Assembly: GCA_036562635.1 (NCBI GenBank)
Contig: DATCJU010000098.1
Span: 1-21,853 of the forward strand
DNA from: DATCJU01 sp036562635
GTDB lineage: Bacteria; Actinomycetota; Actinomycetes; Mycobacteriales; Pseudonocardiaceae
Direction: 5' to 3'
Length of the DNA: 21,853 nt
Positions 12,619-20,130 of the stretch are shown here, piece by piece. Both the position numbers and the translations under genes were made by a program. How positions within the stretch are numbered: position 1 is the first letter of the stretch; each line of letters opens with the position of its first letter. Under the pieces are notes generated by a model. That model was not told the DNA's origin. It did no database searches and saw only the letters and a program-made list of their open reading frames with translations.

Positions 12619-13860
12619 ATGACGACGTCCCCCTCGACCCCGACCCGCAGAGTCCTCACCCAGTCCAGCAAGCTGGCCGACGTCACCTACGACATCCGCG
12701 GCCCGGTGCTGAAGGAGGCACAGCGGCTGGAGCAGGAGGGCCACCACGTCCTCAAGCTGCACATCGGCAACCCGGCACCTTTCGGTTTCGAGGCCCCCGA
12801 CGAGATCCTCCGCGACGTCATCGCCAATCTGCCCGCGGCCACCGGATACGGCGACTCCAAGGGCCTGCTGTCCGCCCGCCGGGCGGTCGTGCAGTACTAC
12901 CAGAGCAAGGGCGTGCCCGACGTGGACGTCGAGGACGTCTACCTGGGCAACGGGGTGTCCGAGCTGATCACGCTCGCCCTGCAGGCGATGCTGGACAACG
13001 GCGACGAGGTGCTGATCCCCGCCCCCGACTATCCACTGTGGACCGCGGCCACCACGCTGGCCGGCGGCACCCCGGTGCACTACCTGTGCGACGAGCAGGC
13101 CGACTGGTACCCGGACCTGGACGACATCGCCGCCAAGATCACGGACCGGACCAAGGCGCTGGTCCTGATCAACCCGAACAACCCCACCGGCGCGGTGTAC
13201 TCGCGGGAGCTGCTGGAGGGGGTCGCCGAACTGGCCCGTCGGCACAACCTGGTGCTGCTGTCCGACGAGATCTACGACAAGATCCTCTACGACGGCACGG
13301 TGCACGTCTCGACCGCCGCGGTGGCCCCGGACGTGCTGTGCCTGACCTTCAACGGCCTGTCCAAGGCCTACCGCCTGGCCGGTTTCCGCTCCGGCTGGCT
13401 GGTGATCTCCGGGCCCAAGCAGTACGCGAGCAGCTACATCGAGGGCCTGGACATGATGGCCAACCTGCGGTTGTGCCCGAACGTGCCCATGCAGCACGCC
13501 ATCCAGACCGCACTGGGCGGCTACCAGAGCATCAACGACCTGGTGCTGCCGGGCGGCCGGCTGGCCGAGCAGCGGGACCGCGCCTGGGAGCTGCTCAACC
13601 AGATCCCGGGTGTGACCTGCGTCAAGCCCAAGGGCGCGCTGTACGCCTTCCCCCGCCTGGATCCGCAGATGTACCCGATCCAGGACGACGAGAAGTTCGT
13701 GCTCGACCTGCTGCGCGCGGAGAAGCTGCTGGTGATGCAGGGCACGGGCTTCAACTGGCCGCAGCCGGACCACTTCCGGATCGTCACCCTGCCCCGGGTG
13801 GACGATCTGGAGGCCGCCATCGGCCGGATCGCTCGGTTCCTGGCCTCCTATCGCGGATGA
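12619..13860 (+). CDS. PLP-dependent class I aminotransferase (AlaA/AspC-like)
   Basis: A 413-aa fold-type I aminotransferase, closest in appearance to AlaA-type alanine transaminases, which convert pyruvate and glutamate to alanine and 2-oxoglutarate. Visible elements are LHIGNPAPFGFEAP near the start, GYGDSKGLLSARRAV (76-90), NPNNPTGAVYS (185-195), the cofactor-ring aspartate D216 in LLSDEIYDKILYDG, the PLP lysine K249 in NGLSKAYRLAGFRSGW, and the carboxylate-binding arginine region near the C-terminus (HFRIVTLP). AGGAAGG precedes the ATG. The HxlR gene and a double operator lie upstream, which is unusual for a housekeeping transaminase and suggests conditional expression. The AlaA assignment is by resemblance only. 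Confidence 0.92.
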   Translation: MTTSPSTPTRRVLTQSSKLADVTYDIRGPVLKEAQRLEQEGHHVLKLHIGNPAPFGFEAPDEILRDVIANLPAATGYGDSKGLLSARRAVVQYYQSKGVPDVDVEDVYLGNGVSELITLALQAMLDNGDEVLIPAPDYPLWTAATTLAGGTPVHYLCDEQADWYPDLDDIAAKITDRTKALVLINPNNPTGAVYSRELLEGVAELARRHNLVLLSDEIYDKILYDGTVHVSTAAVAPDVLCLTFNGLSKAYRLAGFRSGWLVISGPKQYASSYIEGLDMMANLRLCPNVPMQHAIQTALGGYQSINDLVLPGGRLAEQRDRAWELLNQIPGVTCVKPKGALYAFPRLDPQMYPIQDDEKFVLDLLRAEKLLVMQGTGFNWPQPDHFRIVTLPRVDDLEAAIGRIARFLASYRG

Positions 13861-13867
13861 TGAGTCC

Positions 13868-13906
13868 ACCACCGCCGGTGCGAGCAAGGGGCGTACCGGC
13901 GGTGGT
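13868..13906. terminator. Terminator hairpin 1 after the aminotransferase
   Basis: A perfect 12-bp stem ACCACCGCCGGT / ACCGGCGGTGGT with a 15-nt loop, between convergent genes. Confidence 0.65.
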
Positions 13907-13907
13907 T

Positions 13908-13942
13908 CCGGGCGGGGGCGGGGCGTCCCCGCCTCCGCCCGG
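13908..13942. terminator. Terminator hairpin 2 before the SDR stop
   Basis: A 16-bp stem (13908-13923 with 13927-13942) with one G-U wobble and a 3-nt loop, directly beside the previous hairpin and 8 bp from the SDR stop. With the other hairpin it forms a two-way terminator. Confidence 0.65.
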
Positions 13943-13950
13943 CCCGTCGG

Positions 13951-14805
13951 TCACGCGGGCGGCACGGACGGGTCGGTGAACAGGGCCGCCCGCTCGTAGT
14001 CGCGTCGTGCGGCCCGGTCGGCCTCCACGAGCTGGTTGGGCAGGGCGAACCGGGTGGCCAGGTCGCGCAGCGGCTGCGGCAGCAGGGCCAGCAGGCGGAC
14101 GAGCCCACCCACGTATCCGGGCACGAACACCTCGAAGCGCGGCCGGACCAGCGCGGACAGCACGGCCCGTGCCACGTGCTCCGACTCCAGCAGAGGCACC
14201 ACGCCGTGACCGGTGCCGCGCGCCAGCTCGGTCCGCACCACGGTGGGCATCACGACGGAGACGTCCACCCCGGTGCCGCGCAGCTCGGCCCGTACCGCGG
14301 ACAGGTAGCCGTACACCGCGTGCTTGGTGGCCGCGTAGCTGGCCTGCCCGCGTGGGCTGATCCTGCTGGCGGCCGAGGCGATGGTCACCAGATGTCCGCC
14401 CCCTGCCGCCTGCATCCGGGGTGCGGCCAGGCGCGTCCCACGGATCACGCCGAGGGTGTTGACCGCGAACTGGCGTTCGACGGCCTCGTCCGGCTCCTCC
14501 TCGAACGGTCCCACCCACATCACGCCGGCGTTGTTCACCAGCACCTCCAGCGGGCCGAGGCGCTGCTCGACGGTGTCGAGGAACCGCCGGTAGGACGCGG
14601 TGCTGGTGACGTCCAGCGGCAGGGCCAGCACGGCGCCACCGAGCCGCCGGGCCAGTGCCTGCGCCGCGGCGGTGTCCCGGTCACCGATCGCCACCCGGGC
14701 GCCGAGCCGGGCCAGCACCGTGGCGACGGCCGCCCCGATACCGCGTGCCCCTCCGGTGACCGCCACCACGCGGCCCGCGACCGGTCGTAACCGTCCCACC
14801 GGCAC
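13951..14805 (-). CDS. Short-chain dehydrogenase/reductase
   Basis: A 284-aa classical SDR that oxidises or reduces an alcohol/ketone pair with NAD(P). The nucleotide loop TGGARGIG is at 17-24, NNAG at 91-94, and the catalytic set is S144, Y157 and K161 (SYAATKHA). D42 after the second strand suggests some preference for NAD. The C-terminal extension (about 215-284), with FVPGYVGGLVRLLALLPQPLRDLATRF, is hydrophobic and could sit on a membrane, as in SDRs acting on lipid substrates. I chose the GTG at 14805 because GGAGG lies just before it; an in-frame GTG at 14799 and an ATG at 14850 are alternatives. It lies downstream of, and is probably co-transcribed with, the flavoprotein gene. Confidence 0.9.
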   Translation of the reverse strand: MPVGRLRPVAGRVVAVTGGARGIGAAVATVLARLGARVAIGDRDTAAAQALARRLGGAVLALPLDVTSTASYRRFLDTVEQRLGPLEVLVNNAGVMWVGPFEEEPDEAVERQFAVNTLGVIRGTRLAAPRMQAAGGGHLVTIASAASRISPRGQASYAATKHAVYGYLSAVRAELRGTGVDVSVVMPTVVRTELARGTGHGVVPLLESEHVARAVLSALVRPRFEVFVPGYVGGLVRLLALLPQPLRDLATRFALPNQLVEADRAARRDYERAALFTDPSVPPA

Positions 14806-14900
14806 CACACCTCCGTTCGGTCCAGGACCGTTCCTCGAGTCGGTGATCATCCGCTCCGGCAGTCTGGCACGGCCGGACCCACCCCGGGAGCCTCCGCGGC

Positions 14901-16580
14901 TCAGGGGACGAGCTTGCCGGGGTTGAGGATGCCGGTCGGGTCCAGGCGGCGCTTCACCGCGGCGAGCACCTCGACGCCCAGCTCCCCGATCTCCCGGGCC
15001 AGCCACGGTCGGTGGTCGGTGCCCACGGCGTGGTGGTGGGTGATGGTGCCCAGGGGGCGGCTCCAACCGTCCCCGCCGTGCCGGGCGATCGCCTCGCACG
15101 CCGCCTCCTTGGCCCGCTGCCACTGCCCCAGCGGATCCTGCACGGACCGGGGCACCAGCACGGTGAAGTACAGCGACGCCCCGGTCTCGTAGACGTGCGA
15201 GACGTGGCACATCACCAGCGGCCGGGCGTTCCCCGGGAGGTCGGCGGCCCGCCCGGTGAGCGCCCCGGTCAGCGCGGCCCGCACCGCGTGGTACAGCGTC
15301 TCCAGCCGGTTCCAGTGCGCGGCGGTCTCCAGGGTCTCCACGCACACCCCGGCGTCCAGCAGGGCGTCCCGCTGCCGTGGTCCGGCGAACCGGCCCCGGC
15401 GCCACGCCTCCCCCGCCGTGACACCGAAGCTCACCGGACGGAACCTGCGCAGCACGTGCAGGGTCCCGGCACGCCTCCAGGCCAGTTCCCTGCCGTCCGC
15501 GGCCTCCCAGCCCAGGACGAGCAGACAGGGTCGGCGCACGCCCCGGGCACGCAGGTAACCGCGCAACCCGGCGCCCTTCCAGCCCCCGACCAGCGCGAGG
15601 TTCACCTCGGTCTCGTCCACATCGGACAGTCGGGTGACGTCGGCCAGGTGCCGGTGCTGCGCCAGGGCGCGGACCGCGTCCAGTCCGCGCTCCCAGCCGT
15701 CCAGCACGAACCCCTCGTACCGGCGTTCGGTGGGCGCGGAACGCACCCGCAGCGCCAGTTCGGTGATCACGCCGAACGTCCCCTCGCTGCCCAGCACCAG
15801 GTGGCGCAGGTCGGGTCCGGCCGCCGAGGCGGGGGCGGCACCGAGCCACCACTCCCCCACCGGGGTGGCCACCCGCAGTCCCTCCACCAGGTCCTCGAAC
15901 CGCCCGTAGCCGGAGGAGGCCTGACCCGCGGACCGGGTAGCGGCGAACCCACCGAGGGTGGCGCGTTCGAAGGACTGCGGGACGTGTCCGAGGGTCAGGC
16001 CGTGCGCGGCGAGCATCCGCTCGGCGTCCGGTGCCCGTACCCCGGCCTGGAACACCGCGACCCGGGAGACGGGGTCCACCGTGACCAGGCGGTCCAGCCG
16101 GACCAGGTCGAGGGCCACCACGGCGGGTTTGCCGCCACGCAGGGCGGTGACCCCGCCGACCACGGACGTGCCACCACCGAAGGGCACCACCGCGATGTCG
16201 TGTTCGGCGCACACTCGGAGCACGTGCAACACCTGTTCGGGGTCGGCGGGCAGCACCACGGCGTCGGGCACGGCGGGTTCGCCGTACCCGCGGCGCCGCA
16301 TCAGGTCCAGGTAGGACAGGCCACCGGCCCGTCCCAGCCGGTCCTCGTCGTCCACCAGCAGGTTCCGTTCACCGACCACCGCGGCCAGCGCGGTGCGCGC
16401 GGGGCCGGGCAGGGCGGACGGTGCGACCGGGATCGGGGAGTCGGGCGCGGCGGGAGTGCCGGTCTCGGCCAGGCCGATCCGGCCGCGCAGCCAGCGCAGG
16501 GCGTGGCGGGGCAGCACGGCGTCCGCACCGCCGGTGGCGGTCCACCCGGTGCGGAGGGTGTGGTCGATGGCCTCGGTCAC
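14901..16580 (-). CDS. FAD-binding oxidase, alkyl-DHAP synthase-like
   Basis: A 559-aa flavoprotein of the VAO/PCMH fold. The closest family pattern I recognise is alkyldihydroxyacetonephosphate synthase (AGPS), which swaps the acyl group of acyl-DHAP for a fatty alcohol and so makes the ether bond of ether lipids. FAD-binding elements are VVPFGGGTSVVGG (131-143), GFAATRSAGQASSGYG (211-226) and GSEGTFGVIT (264-273). The triple histidine THHHAVGTDH (514-523) and the end LDPTGILNPGKL match AGPS; the histidines are needed for AGPS catalysis. Related glycolate or lactate oxidases share the FAD parts but usually not the triple histidine. The start is GTG 16580, only 16 bp from the divergent TetR start. 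Ether-lipid function remains an inference. Confidence 0.88.
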   Translation of the reverse strand: MTEAIDHTLRTGWTATGGADAVLPRHALRWLRGRIGLAETGTPAAPDSPIPVAPSALPGPARTALAAVVGERNLLVDDEDRLGRAGGLSYLDLMRRRGYGEPAVPDAVVLPADPEQVLHVLRVCAEHDIAVVPFGGGTSVVGGVTALRGGKPAVVALDLVRLDRLVTVDPVSRVAVFQAGVRAPDAERMLAAHGLTLGHVPQSFERATLGGFAATRSAGQASSGYGRFEDLVEGLRVATPVGEWWLGAAPASAAGPDLRHLVLGSEGTFGVITELALRVRSAPTERRYEGFVLDGWERGLDAVRALAQHRHLADVTRLSDVDETEVNLALVGGWKGAGLRGYLRARGVRRPCLLVLGWEAADGRELAWRRAGTLHVLRRFRPVSFGVTAGEAWRRGRFAGPRQRDALLDAGVCVETLETAAHWNRLETLYHAVRAALTGALTGRAADLPGNARPLVMCHVSHVYETGASLYFTVLVPRSVQDPLGQWQRAKEAACEAIARHGGDGWSRPLGTITHHHAVGTDHRPWLAREIGELGVEVLAAVKRRLDPTGILNPGKLVP

Positions 16581-16588
16581 CGGTACAG

Positions 16589-16615
16589 TGTGACATGTGA
16601 CGTATCAGTGTCACA
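16589..16615. promoter_or_regulatory. Candidate TetR operator over the divergent start
   Basis: TGTGACA-N13-TGTCACA, a 27-bp inverted repeat between the flavoprotein and TetR genes. It overlaps the chosen TetR GTG start. TACAGT at 16584-16589 is placed like a minus-10 for a leaderless transcript that begins at that GTG. Confidence 0.55.
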
Positions 16616-17274
16616 GCTCTTCGGCGTCCGCACCGCCCGGCGCCACCTCCCGGGTACCCACACACCGGGTGGACGACGACCGGCTGCTCGACGCGGCGCG
16701 GGAGTGCGTGTTGGCGATCGGGGTGCGGCGCACCACCCTCACCGAGGTGGCGCGCCGGGCCGGGGTCAGCCGGATGACCCTCTACCGCCGTTTCCCGGAC
16801 GTGCGCTCGTTGGTCGCCGCGTTGATGACCCGCGAGTTCGGCGCGCTGCTGCTCCGGGCCACCCGGTCCGACGCCACGGACGACGAGCCCTGCCCGCACG
16901 CCCGGGCCGAACTGGTGCGCGCCACCGTGCGGGTGGTGCGACTGCTGGACGCCGACCCGCTGCTGCGCATCGTGCTGGAGCTGGACGCGGAACTGCTGCT
17001 GCCCTACGTGGTGCAGCGACTGGGCAGCACCCAACGGATCGCCGAGCAGTTCCTGCTGGACCAGCTGCGGGCCGGCCACGCGGACGGCTCGGTGCGTTTC
17101 GGGGACCCCCGGGTACAGGCCCGGATGATCCTGCTCACCGCGCAGTCGGTGCTGCTGTCCCTGCGCCCGGCCACCACCGACCTGGACCGGGAGGCACTGC
17201 TCGACGAGTTGGCCACCCAGCTGGACGGGGCACTGCGTCCGGCGGTGGTCGAGGACGGGGAGGTGACACGGTGA
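16597..17274 (+). CDS. TetR-family regulator of the flavoprotein/glpD block
   Basis: A 225-aa TetR protein. The HTH is RLLDAARECVLAIGVRRTTLTEVARRAGVSRMTLYRRFPDVRSL (about 29-72). The remainder is an all-helical effector domain. The first 25 residues (MTYQCHSSSASAPPGATSRV) look unstructured. The frame has two plausible starts: GTG 16597, which would need leaderless translation inside the operator, or GTG 16669 just before the conserved domain. Neither has a Shine-Dalgarno. The stop codon overlaps the glpD start (GTGA), so the regulator and glpD share a transcript. It probably controls both glpD and the divergent flavoprotein gene. Confidence 0.88.
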   Translation: MTYQCHSSSASAPPGATSRVPTHRVDDDRLLDAARECVLAIGVRRTTLTEVARRAGVSRMTLYRRFPDVRSLVAALMTREFGALLLRATRSDATDDEPCPHARAELVRATVRVVRLLDADPLLRIVLELDAELLLPYVVQRLGSTQRIAEQFLLDQLRAGHADGSVRFGDPRVQARMILLTAQSVLLSLRPATTDLDREALLDELATQLDGALRPAVVEDGEVTR

Positions 17275-18857
17275 GCGGCGGTCCGATTCCGCTGCCCGCG
17301 GGCTCGCTGCGGGCCACCTCGCTGAACGCCGGACGCCGCGCGGCCGAGCTGGAGGCCCTGGCCGGGGGCGCGGTGGTGGACCTGCTGGTGGTGGGCGGCG
17401 GGGTGACCGGTGCCGGGGTCGCGCTGGACGCGGCCTCCCGCGGACTGTCCGTGGCACTGTTGGAGGCCGACGACCTGGCCTTCGGCACCTCGCGGTTCTC
17501 CAGCAAGCTGGTGCACGGCGGGCTGCGCTACCTGGCCCAGGGGGACGTGCGGCTGGCCCAGGAGTCGGCGACCGAACGCGGCCTGCTGATGACCCGCATC
17601 GCGCCGCACCTGATCCGCACCCTGCCCCAGCTCCTCCCGCTCTACCCGGTGACCAGTCGGCGGCAGGAGGCCCTGCTCACGGCCGGGCTACGGGCCGGGG
17701 ACGTGCTGCGCCGTGCGGCCCGGACCTCGAGCGACCTGCTGCCGCCGCCCCGCCGGGTGCCCACGGCCGAGGCACTCGCCCTGGCCCCCGGCCTGCGCCG
17801 CACCGGGCTGCGCGGTGGGCTGCTGTCCTACGACGGTCAGCTCGTCGACGACGCGCGACTGGTGGTGGCGTTGGCCCGCACCGCGGCGGGGTTCGGGGCG
17901 CGGATCATCACCCGGGCCCGGGTGGTGGACCTGAGCGGGGACGGCGCGGAGGCCGAGGACGCCCGGACCGGACGCCGGTTCTGGGTGCGGGCGCGGGCGG
18001 TGGTGAACGCGACCGGGGTGTGGGCCGGGGAGCTGGTGCCCGGGGTCCGGCTGAGTCCCTCGCGCGGCTCGCACCTGGTGCTGGACGGACAACGGGTCGG
18101 TCTGCCCGGGGCCGCACTGACCGTGCCCATCCCGGGTGAGCGCAACCGGTTCGTGCTGCTGCTGCCCCAGCCGAACGGTCGGGTGCTGCTGGGGCTGACC
18201 GACGAGCCGGTGGAGGGACCGCCGCCACGGGTCAGCGAGGTGCCAGAGTCCGACGTGGACTTCCTGCTCCAGGTGGCGTCCTCGGTACTGGCCACGCCCC
18301 TGCGCCGCGAGGACGTGCTCGGGAGCTTCGCCGGGCTACGGCCGTTGGTGGCCCGGTCCCGTGCCACCGGCCGCAGCGCGGACCTGTCCCGCCGGCACGC
18401 GATCCACGTCTCCCGGGACGGGGTGGTCACGGTGGTCGGTGGCAAGCTCACCACCTACCGCCGCATGGCCGAGCACGCGGTGGACGTCGCCGTCGACCGC
18501 CGGGGTCTGCCGGCAGGGCCGTCCCGGACCGAGTCGGTACCGCTGGTGGGGGCCGCGTCACCGGACCGGCTGACCACCGTGGAGGCCCCGGAGCGGCTGG
18601 TGGCCCGCTACGGCACGGAGGCGGCGCGGGTGGCCGCGCTGGCCGAGTTCGAGCCCCAGCTCGCCGAGCCGCTCGCGCCCGGGGTGGACGTGACCGCGGC
18701 CGAGGTGGTGTGGGCGGTGCGACACGAGGGCGCGATGGACGTCGACGACGTGCTGGACCGCCGTACCCGGATCGGCCTGGTCGAGGCGGACCGGGCCGCC
18801 GCACTGCCCGCGGCCCGTGAGCTGGTGACCAAGGCGCTGGCCGGGGTGACCGTCTGA
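17271..18857 (+). CDS. glpD: Glycerol-3-phosphate dehydrogenase (FAD, GlpD type)
   Basis: A 528-aa membrane-associated flavoenzyme that oxidises sn-glycerol-3-phosphate to DHAP and passes electrons to quinone. The dinucleotide loop is DLLVVGGGVTGAGVALDAASRG (37-58), the FAD and substrate region GTSRFSSKLVHGGLRYL (72-88) is nearly invariant in GlpD, and GGKLTTYR (390-397) closes the FAD site. A C-terminal helical domain (about 425-528) is present, so the protein is complete. The GTG start overlaps the TetR stop by 4 bp. The same reading frame is open far upstream, but that part is antisense to the flavoprotein gene and non-coding. Being tied to a TetR gene rather than glpK or glpF suggests a role outside ordinary glycerol growth. 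Confidence 0.95.
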   Translation: MSGGPIPLPAGSLRATSLNAGRRAAELEALAGGAVVDLLVVGGGVTGAGVALDAASRGLSVALLEADDLAFGTSRFSSKLVHGGLRYLAQGDVRLAQESATERGLLMTRIAPHLIRTLPQLLPLYPVTSRRQEALLTAGLRAGDVLRRAARTSSDLLPPPRRVPTAEALALAPGLRRTGLRGGLLSYDGQLVDDARLVVALARTAAGFGARIITRARVVDLSGDGAEAEDARTGRRFWVRARAVVNATGVWAGELVPGVRLSPSRGSHLVLDGQRVGLPGAALTVPIPGERNRFVLLLPQPNGRVLLGLTDEPVEGPPPRVSEVPESDVDFLLQVASSVLATPLRREDVLGSFAGLRPLVARSRATGRSADLSRRHAIHVSRDGVVTVVGGKLTTYRRMAEHAVDVAVDRRGLPAGPSRTESVPLVGAASPDRLTTVEAPERLVARYGTEAARVAALAEFEPQLAEPLAPGVDVTAAEVVWAVRHEGAMDVDDVLDRRTRIGLVEADRAAALPAARELVTKALAGVTV

Positions 18858-18873
18858 CCCGAGCCGCTCGGGT
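18857..18873 (+). terminator. Small hairpin at the glpD stop codon
   Basis: ACCCGAG-CCG-CTCGGGT, a perfect 7-bp stem that begins at the last base of the glpD stop. Confidence 0.45.
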
Positions 18874-18883
18874 CCCACGGACA

Positions 18884-18915
18884 CACCGGGCCCCATGGGG
18901 CAGGGTGGCCCGGTG
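18884..18915. terminator. Second hairpin downstream of glpD
   Basis: CACCGGGCC / GGCCCGGTG, 9-bp arms enclosing 14 nt that themselves contain GCCCCATGGGGC. Confidence 0.5.
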
Positions 18916-18918
18916 GAT

Positions 18919-18956
18919 GCGGTGGTTCCGGGGTGGGGCGCTCCCGGAACCACCGC
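18919..18956. terminator. Strong two-way terminator hairpin
   Basis: A perfect 14-bp stem (18919-18932 with 18943-18956) with a 10-nt loop, between glpD and the convergent small-protein operon. Confidence 0.7.
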
Positions 18957-18989
18957 GGTTCGACCCGGTCATCTGTGGGGTCGTCGCCG

Positions 18990-19133
18990 TCAGTGGCGTA
19001 GAACGCGGCTCAGCCGGTGCCGCCACCGGCGGCGCGGCGGGTCGGACGGGTGCCAGGCGGCGCCCAGGCAGATGCCGAGCAGGGCCGCCACCAGCAGTAC
19101 CGGCAGGGCGTCGGCGAACCACTCCAGCGACAC
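18990..19133 (-). CDS. Tiny membrane protein (47 aa)
   Basis: The protein starts at GTG 19133 and reads VSLEWFADALPVLLVAALLG, then ICLGAAWHP and a very basic tail rich in Arg and His. One membrane segment (about 9-27) is clear, with the basic tail predicted in the cytoplasm. It starts 6 bp after the stop of the 76-aa gene, so it is the last gene of a leftward four-gene operon. No family is recognised. Its small size makes the call less sure, but spacing and the TM-plus-basic layout support it. Confidence 0.6.
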   Translation of the reverse strand: MSLEWFADALPVLLVAALLGICLGAAWHPSDPPRRRWRHRLSRVLRH

Positions 19134-19139
19134 GGCCGG

Positions 19140-19370
19140 TCACCACGCCTGCCGGTAACGCAACGCCTCCGCATACAGCCGGCGCCGCAACTGGCGCACC
19201 GTGACCGCCCCCGCGGTCGGCCGGTGCCGCGCCCGCCGCACCGCCCGGTGCCGGGCCCGCCGGGCCGGGGCGGGCGCGGGCGCGGGCAGCAGGGCGGGCA
19301 GGACCAGCAGCAGCACACCCCCGGCCACCAACGCCAGGCCCAACACCACCAGCTCCGCCAGCCCGATCAC
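19140..19370 (-). CDS. Small membrane protein (76 aa)
   Basis: One hydrophobic segment, GLAELVVLGLALVAGGVLLLVLPALLPA (3-30), is followed by an arginine-rich cytoplasmic region ending VRQLRRRLYAEALRYRQAW. The GTG start at 19370 overlaps the stop of the previous gene by 4 bp (GTGA), which shows translational coupling. The layout (TM helix, then basic tail) is the same as in the 47-aa neighbour. No function is recognised. Confidence 0.75.
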   Translation of the reverse strand: MIGLAELVVLGLALVAGGVLLLVLPALLPAPAPAPARRARHRAVRRARHRPTAGAVTVRQLRRRLYAEALRYRQAW

Positions 19371-19687
19371 CGGGCACCCTCCGCACCCGGAACCACCTCC
19401 GGCGCCGCCTCAGCTGGTGCACCGGGCCAGCGCAGCTCGGTCTCGCACAACCGCCGCACCGGGCGGGTACCGGTCTCGTCCAGCCGCCACAGCACCACCC
19501 GCCACCGCCCCGCCGCGGGGGCGGCCTGCCGGGCCAGGAACTCCTCGGCACACAGCCGGGCGAACTCCTCCGGGCCCCGCCCGATGCAGGGCCCGTGGTC
19601 GTCCACGTCCTCGGTGTGCACCAGCACCCGGGCACCCCGGTCGAGGCGGAAGTACTCCAGCCGATGCCAGTACGACCAGATCCTCAC
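19367..19687 (-). CDS. Small soluble protein of unknown function (106 aa)
   Basis: The protein starts at GTG 19687 (VRIWSYWHRLEYFRLDRGAR), overlapping the preceding stop by 4 bp. It has no membrane segment. It reads as a mixed alpha/beta domain: aromatic N-terminus, strand ARVLVHTEDVD, helix GPEEFARLCAEEFLARQ, strand RWRVVLWRLDE, strand RLCETELRWPG, then an Ala/Pro/Glu tail. The frame is open further upstream, but the overlap with the previous stop and the neighbour's coding sequence favour this start. It is the only fully soluble member of the operon. Confidence 0.75.
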   Translation of the reverse strand: MRIWSYWHRLEYFRLDRGARVLVHTEDVDDHGPCIGRGPEEFARLCAEEFLARQAAPAAGRWRVVLWRLDETGTRPVRRLCETELRWPGAPAEAAPEVVPGAEGAR

Positions 19688-19971
19688 CGCCCACCCCCAG
19701 CCCGCGCCGACCCAGGCGCCGCGGCGGCCAGGTGCGACATCCGCACCGTGTCCGTGGACCGCCCGAGCGCGTACCGCCACACCCGACCAGCCCGGGAGCG
19801 CCGCAACGGAACCGCAACCGGCCGGGGCCGATCACCGGGTTCTCCGGACAGCGTCAGATCCGTACTTGGCGGCGGATGTTCTCGGCCCAGGTCCCGCACC
19901 GACTGCCACACCCCGACACACCCGGCCAGAAACCCCAGCACTACCAGCACCAACACGTTCGGCAGGCCCAA
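19684..19971 (-). CDS. Membrane-anchored small protein (95 aa)
   Basis: First gene of the leftward operon. The N-terminal hydrophobic segment NVLVLVVLGFLAGCVGVW is followed by a soluble region with a Pro-rich stretch and Arg-rich helices (VPLRRSRAGRVWRYALGRSTDTVRMSHLAAA). I chose the TTG at 19971 because GGAGGAGGG lies 8 bp before it; the ATG at 20001 would add ten residues (MTLAGLEEGS) but has a poor ribosome site. No family is recognised. The promoter should lie in 20002-20130, shared with the divergent XRE gene. Confidence 0.7.
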   Translation of the reverse strand: MGLPNVLVLVVLGFLAGCVGVWQSVRDLGREHPPPSTDLTLSGEPGDRPRPVAVPLRRSRAGRVWRYALGRSTDTVRMSHLAAAAPGSARAGGGR

Positions 19972-20020
19972 CGATCCCTCCTCCAAACCGGCCAACGTCA
20001 TCCCGAAGGCAGCGGACCAG

Positions 20021-20088
20021 CTAGGTGATCACCCCAGCGTCACTGAGGCGCACATTACAGGCGCACGTGCGCTTCTTCTATCACCTAG
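20021..20088. promoter_or_regulatory. Spaced inverted repeat in the divergent promoter region
   Basis: CTAGGTGAT (20021-20029) and its exact complement ATCACCTAG (20080-20088) are 50 bp apart. They flank other repeats and could be two operators joined by a loop. Confidence 0.45.
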
Positions 20089-20104
20089 TTGAGTGCACGT
20101 GCGC
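20061..20104. promoter_or_regulatory. Twin GCACGTGCGC sites
   Basis: GCACGTGCGC occurs at 20063-20072 and 20095-20104, 32 bp (about three turns) apart. The first copy is part of the perfect palindrome GCGCACGTGCGC (20061-20072). They are likely operators for the XRE regulator encoded just downstream. Confidence 0.5.
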
Positions 20105-20118
20105 CCGTACACGAGCGT

Positions 20119-20124
20119 TAGAGT
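20119..20124 (+). promoter_or_regulatory. Possible minus-10 box for a leaderless XRE transcript
   Basis: TAGAGT ends 6 bp before the ATG at 20131, and no ribosome site exists there. Transcription starting at or next to the ATG would give a leaderless mRNA. Confidence 0.4.
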
Positions 20125-20130
20125 GCGCGC

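Noticed and set aside
15012..17270. Upstream extension of the glpD frame by 753 codons
   Set aside because: It is antisense to the flavoprotein gene and then out of frame with TetR. GlpD family length and the GTGA overlap fix the start at 17271.
18990..20130. Integrated conjugative element with identifiable transfer genes
   Set aside because: No replication, integrase, excisionase or translocase gene is seen in the window. Small membrane genes plus XRE/DUF397 are not enough to call one.
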